From a bacterium (GTDB taxonomy: Bacteria > Babelota > Babeliae > Babelales > RVW-14), in contig JAHFBS010000020.1 in NCBI GenBank assembly GCA_023249895.1, positions 1-6,807 on the forward strand: DNA of 6,807 nucleotides. Reading direction: 5' to 3'. Under the pieces are notes generated by a model. That model searched no databases. It saw only the letters and a program-made list of their open reading frames with translations, and was not told the origin of the DNA. The translations under genes and the position numbers were made by a program. This document shows, piece after piece, positions 6,260-6,807 of the stretch. Position 1 is the first letter of the stretch. The number at the start of each line of letters is the position of its first letter.

Positions 6260-6807
6260 ATGAATTTTTTTCGCATATTCCGTCATCTCATCACCTGCAC
6301 TCTTATCTGTTGCTGCTGGCACTCCACCGTTCAACCAGGAGCAGTACGCGGCGGGAGAGAGTTTGAAAAAAAACAGCGGGAAAAAATACGCGCGTATAAC
6401 GATCTTGAAAATGCACTTGCCGCTTTTGTAAAACTACTCGAAAATGCGGAAAATACAGCGCTAAAAAATCCCGTAAGCGAAGAGGCAGGGACTGCTGTGC
6501 AAGAAGCACAAGCATCCTGGCAGAAGGTCAAAAAGGCGCAACAAAAACTCGCAGGCATCGGCCTTGCTACAACACATGATCAAGATCGGCGCATAGCCAA
6601 TCTTAAAGGTCGCTTAGATCGTCTTGTGGCTTATGTCCAAAGGGAACAACAGAAGGCTGTACGCAAACCATCAGTCAGCAGAAAAAGCAGCGTAGTTAAA
6701 AAAACTGAAGATGTAGCAGCTCAAGCAGCAGTAAAAGAAGTACAACAAGCGCTTGATGAGTTAGAAGAACAAATCAAAAAAATAGAAAATGCTGTAGAAA
6801 AATTGCC
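6260..6807 (+). CDS. Exported coiled-coil protein, tandem paralogue B, 3'-partial
   Basis: Open to the window edge (182 codons visible, no stop). The ATG at 6260 follows AAAGGGA (ending 6254) by 5 nt. The N-terminus M-N-F-F-R-I-F-R-H then I-T-C-T-L-I-C-C-C-W is a short signal peptide or atypical lipoprotein signal like that of paralogue A. Residues about 9-132 align without gaps to residues 12-135 of paralogue A at roughly four-fifths identity by eye. After R-E-Q-Q-K the two diverge completely: here a basic stretch (K-P-S-V-S-R-K-S-S-V) leads into a new Glu/Lys/Ala/Leu coiled-coil segment (E-V-Q-Q-A-L-D-E-L-E-E-Q-I-K-K-I-E-N). Function unknown. The layout, a constant exported N-terminus with a variable C-terminal part, suggests a family with exchangeable distal domains. 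The 14-bp gap to paralogue A implies cotranscription. Confidence 0.82.
   Translation, partial: MNFFRIFRHLITCTLICCCWHSTVQPGAVRGGREFEKKQREKIRAYNDLENALAAFVKLLENAENTALKNPVSEEAGTAVQEAQASWQKVKKAQQKLAGIGLATTHDQDRRIANLKGRLDRLVAYVQREQQKAVRKPSVSRKSSVVKKTEDVAAQAAVKEVQQALDELEEQIKKIENAVEKL
6558..6651 (+). repeat. 94-bp exact direct repeat, copy 2 (inside paralogue B)
   Basis: Exact partner of 4960-5053. The identity breaks on the 5' side within the codons for A-G-I versus A-S-L, and on the 3' side at the base after the final shared A (G here, A in copy 1), which is also where the two proteins start to diverge. Confidence 0.9.

Overview
The window looks like an accessory, effector-type locus of a host-associated Gram-negative bacterium. 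Every gene whose 5' end is visible begins with a Sec-type or Sec-like export signal. Two of the protein families are typically eukaryotic: PPP-family Ser/Thr phosphatase and USP/UCH-type deubiquitinase. Base composition looks to be around 40% G+C by eye. A bacterium living in a protist, such as Dependentiae (TM6) or a similar intracellular lineage, would fit, but this is inference; no rRNA or housekeeping marker is present.

All genes are on the + strand. Layout: (1) 1-1128, the 3' part of a PPP-phosphatase paralogue interrupted by one in-frame TAA at 52-54, apparently a young pseudogene; (2) 1129-1376, an intergenic stretch holding a 106-bp dispersed-repeat-like element with inverted ends; (3) 1377-3278, an intact exported PPP-like phosphatase, tandem paralogue of the first; (4) 3349-4524, an exported USP-fold cysteine protease with a recognisable Cys/His/Asp triad, whose ribosome binding site lies inside a 10-bp hairpin; (5) an intrinsic terminator at 4540-4558 and a second, shorter repeat hairpin at 4595-4643; (6) 4653-6245 and 6260-6807+, two tandem exported coiled-coil proteins sharing a near-identical N-terminal module (94 bp are identical) and then diverging. 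The last runs off the window.

Working model (inference): phosphatase and deubiquitinase are exported to act on host phosphoproteins and ubiquitin conjugates. The locus evolves by tandem duplication, gene conversion and decay. The coiled-coil pair is probably a separate transcription unit of unknown role. The points most worth following are the bacterial USP with a hairpin-masked ribosome binding site, the PPP enzyme with a Tyr in place of a catalytic Arg and a large insert, and the single-nonsense pseudogene.
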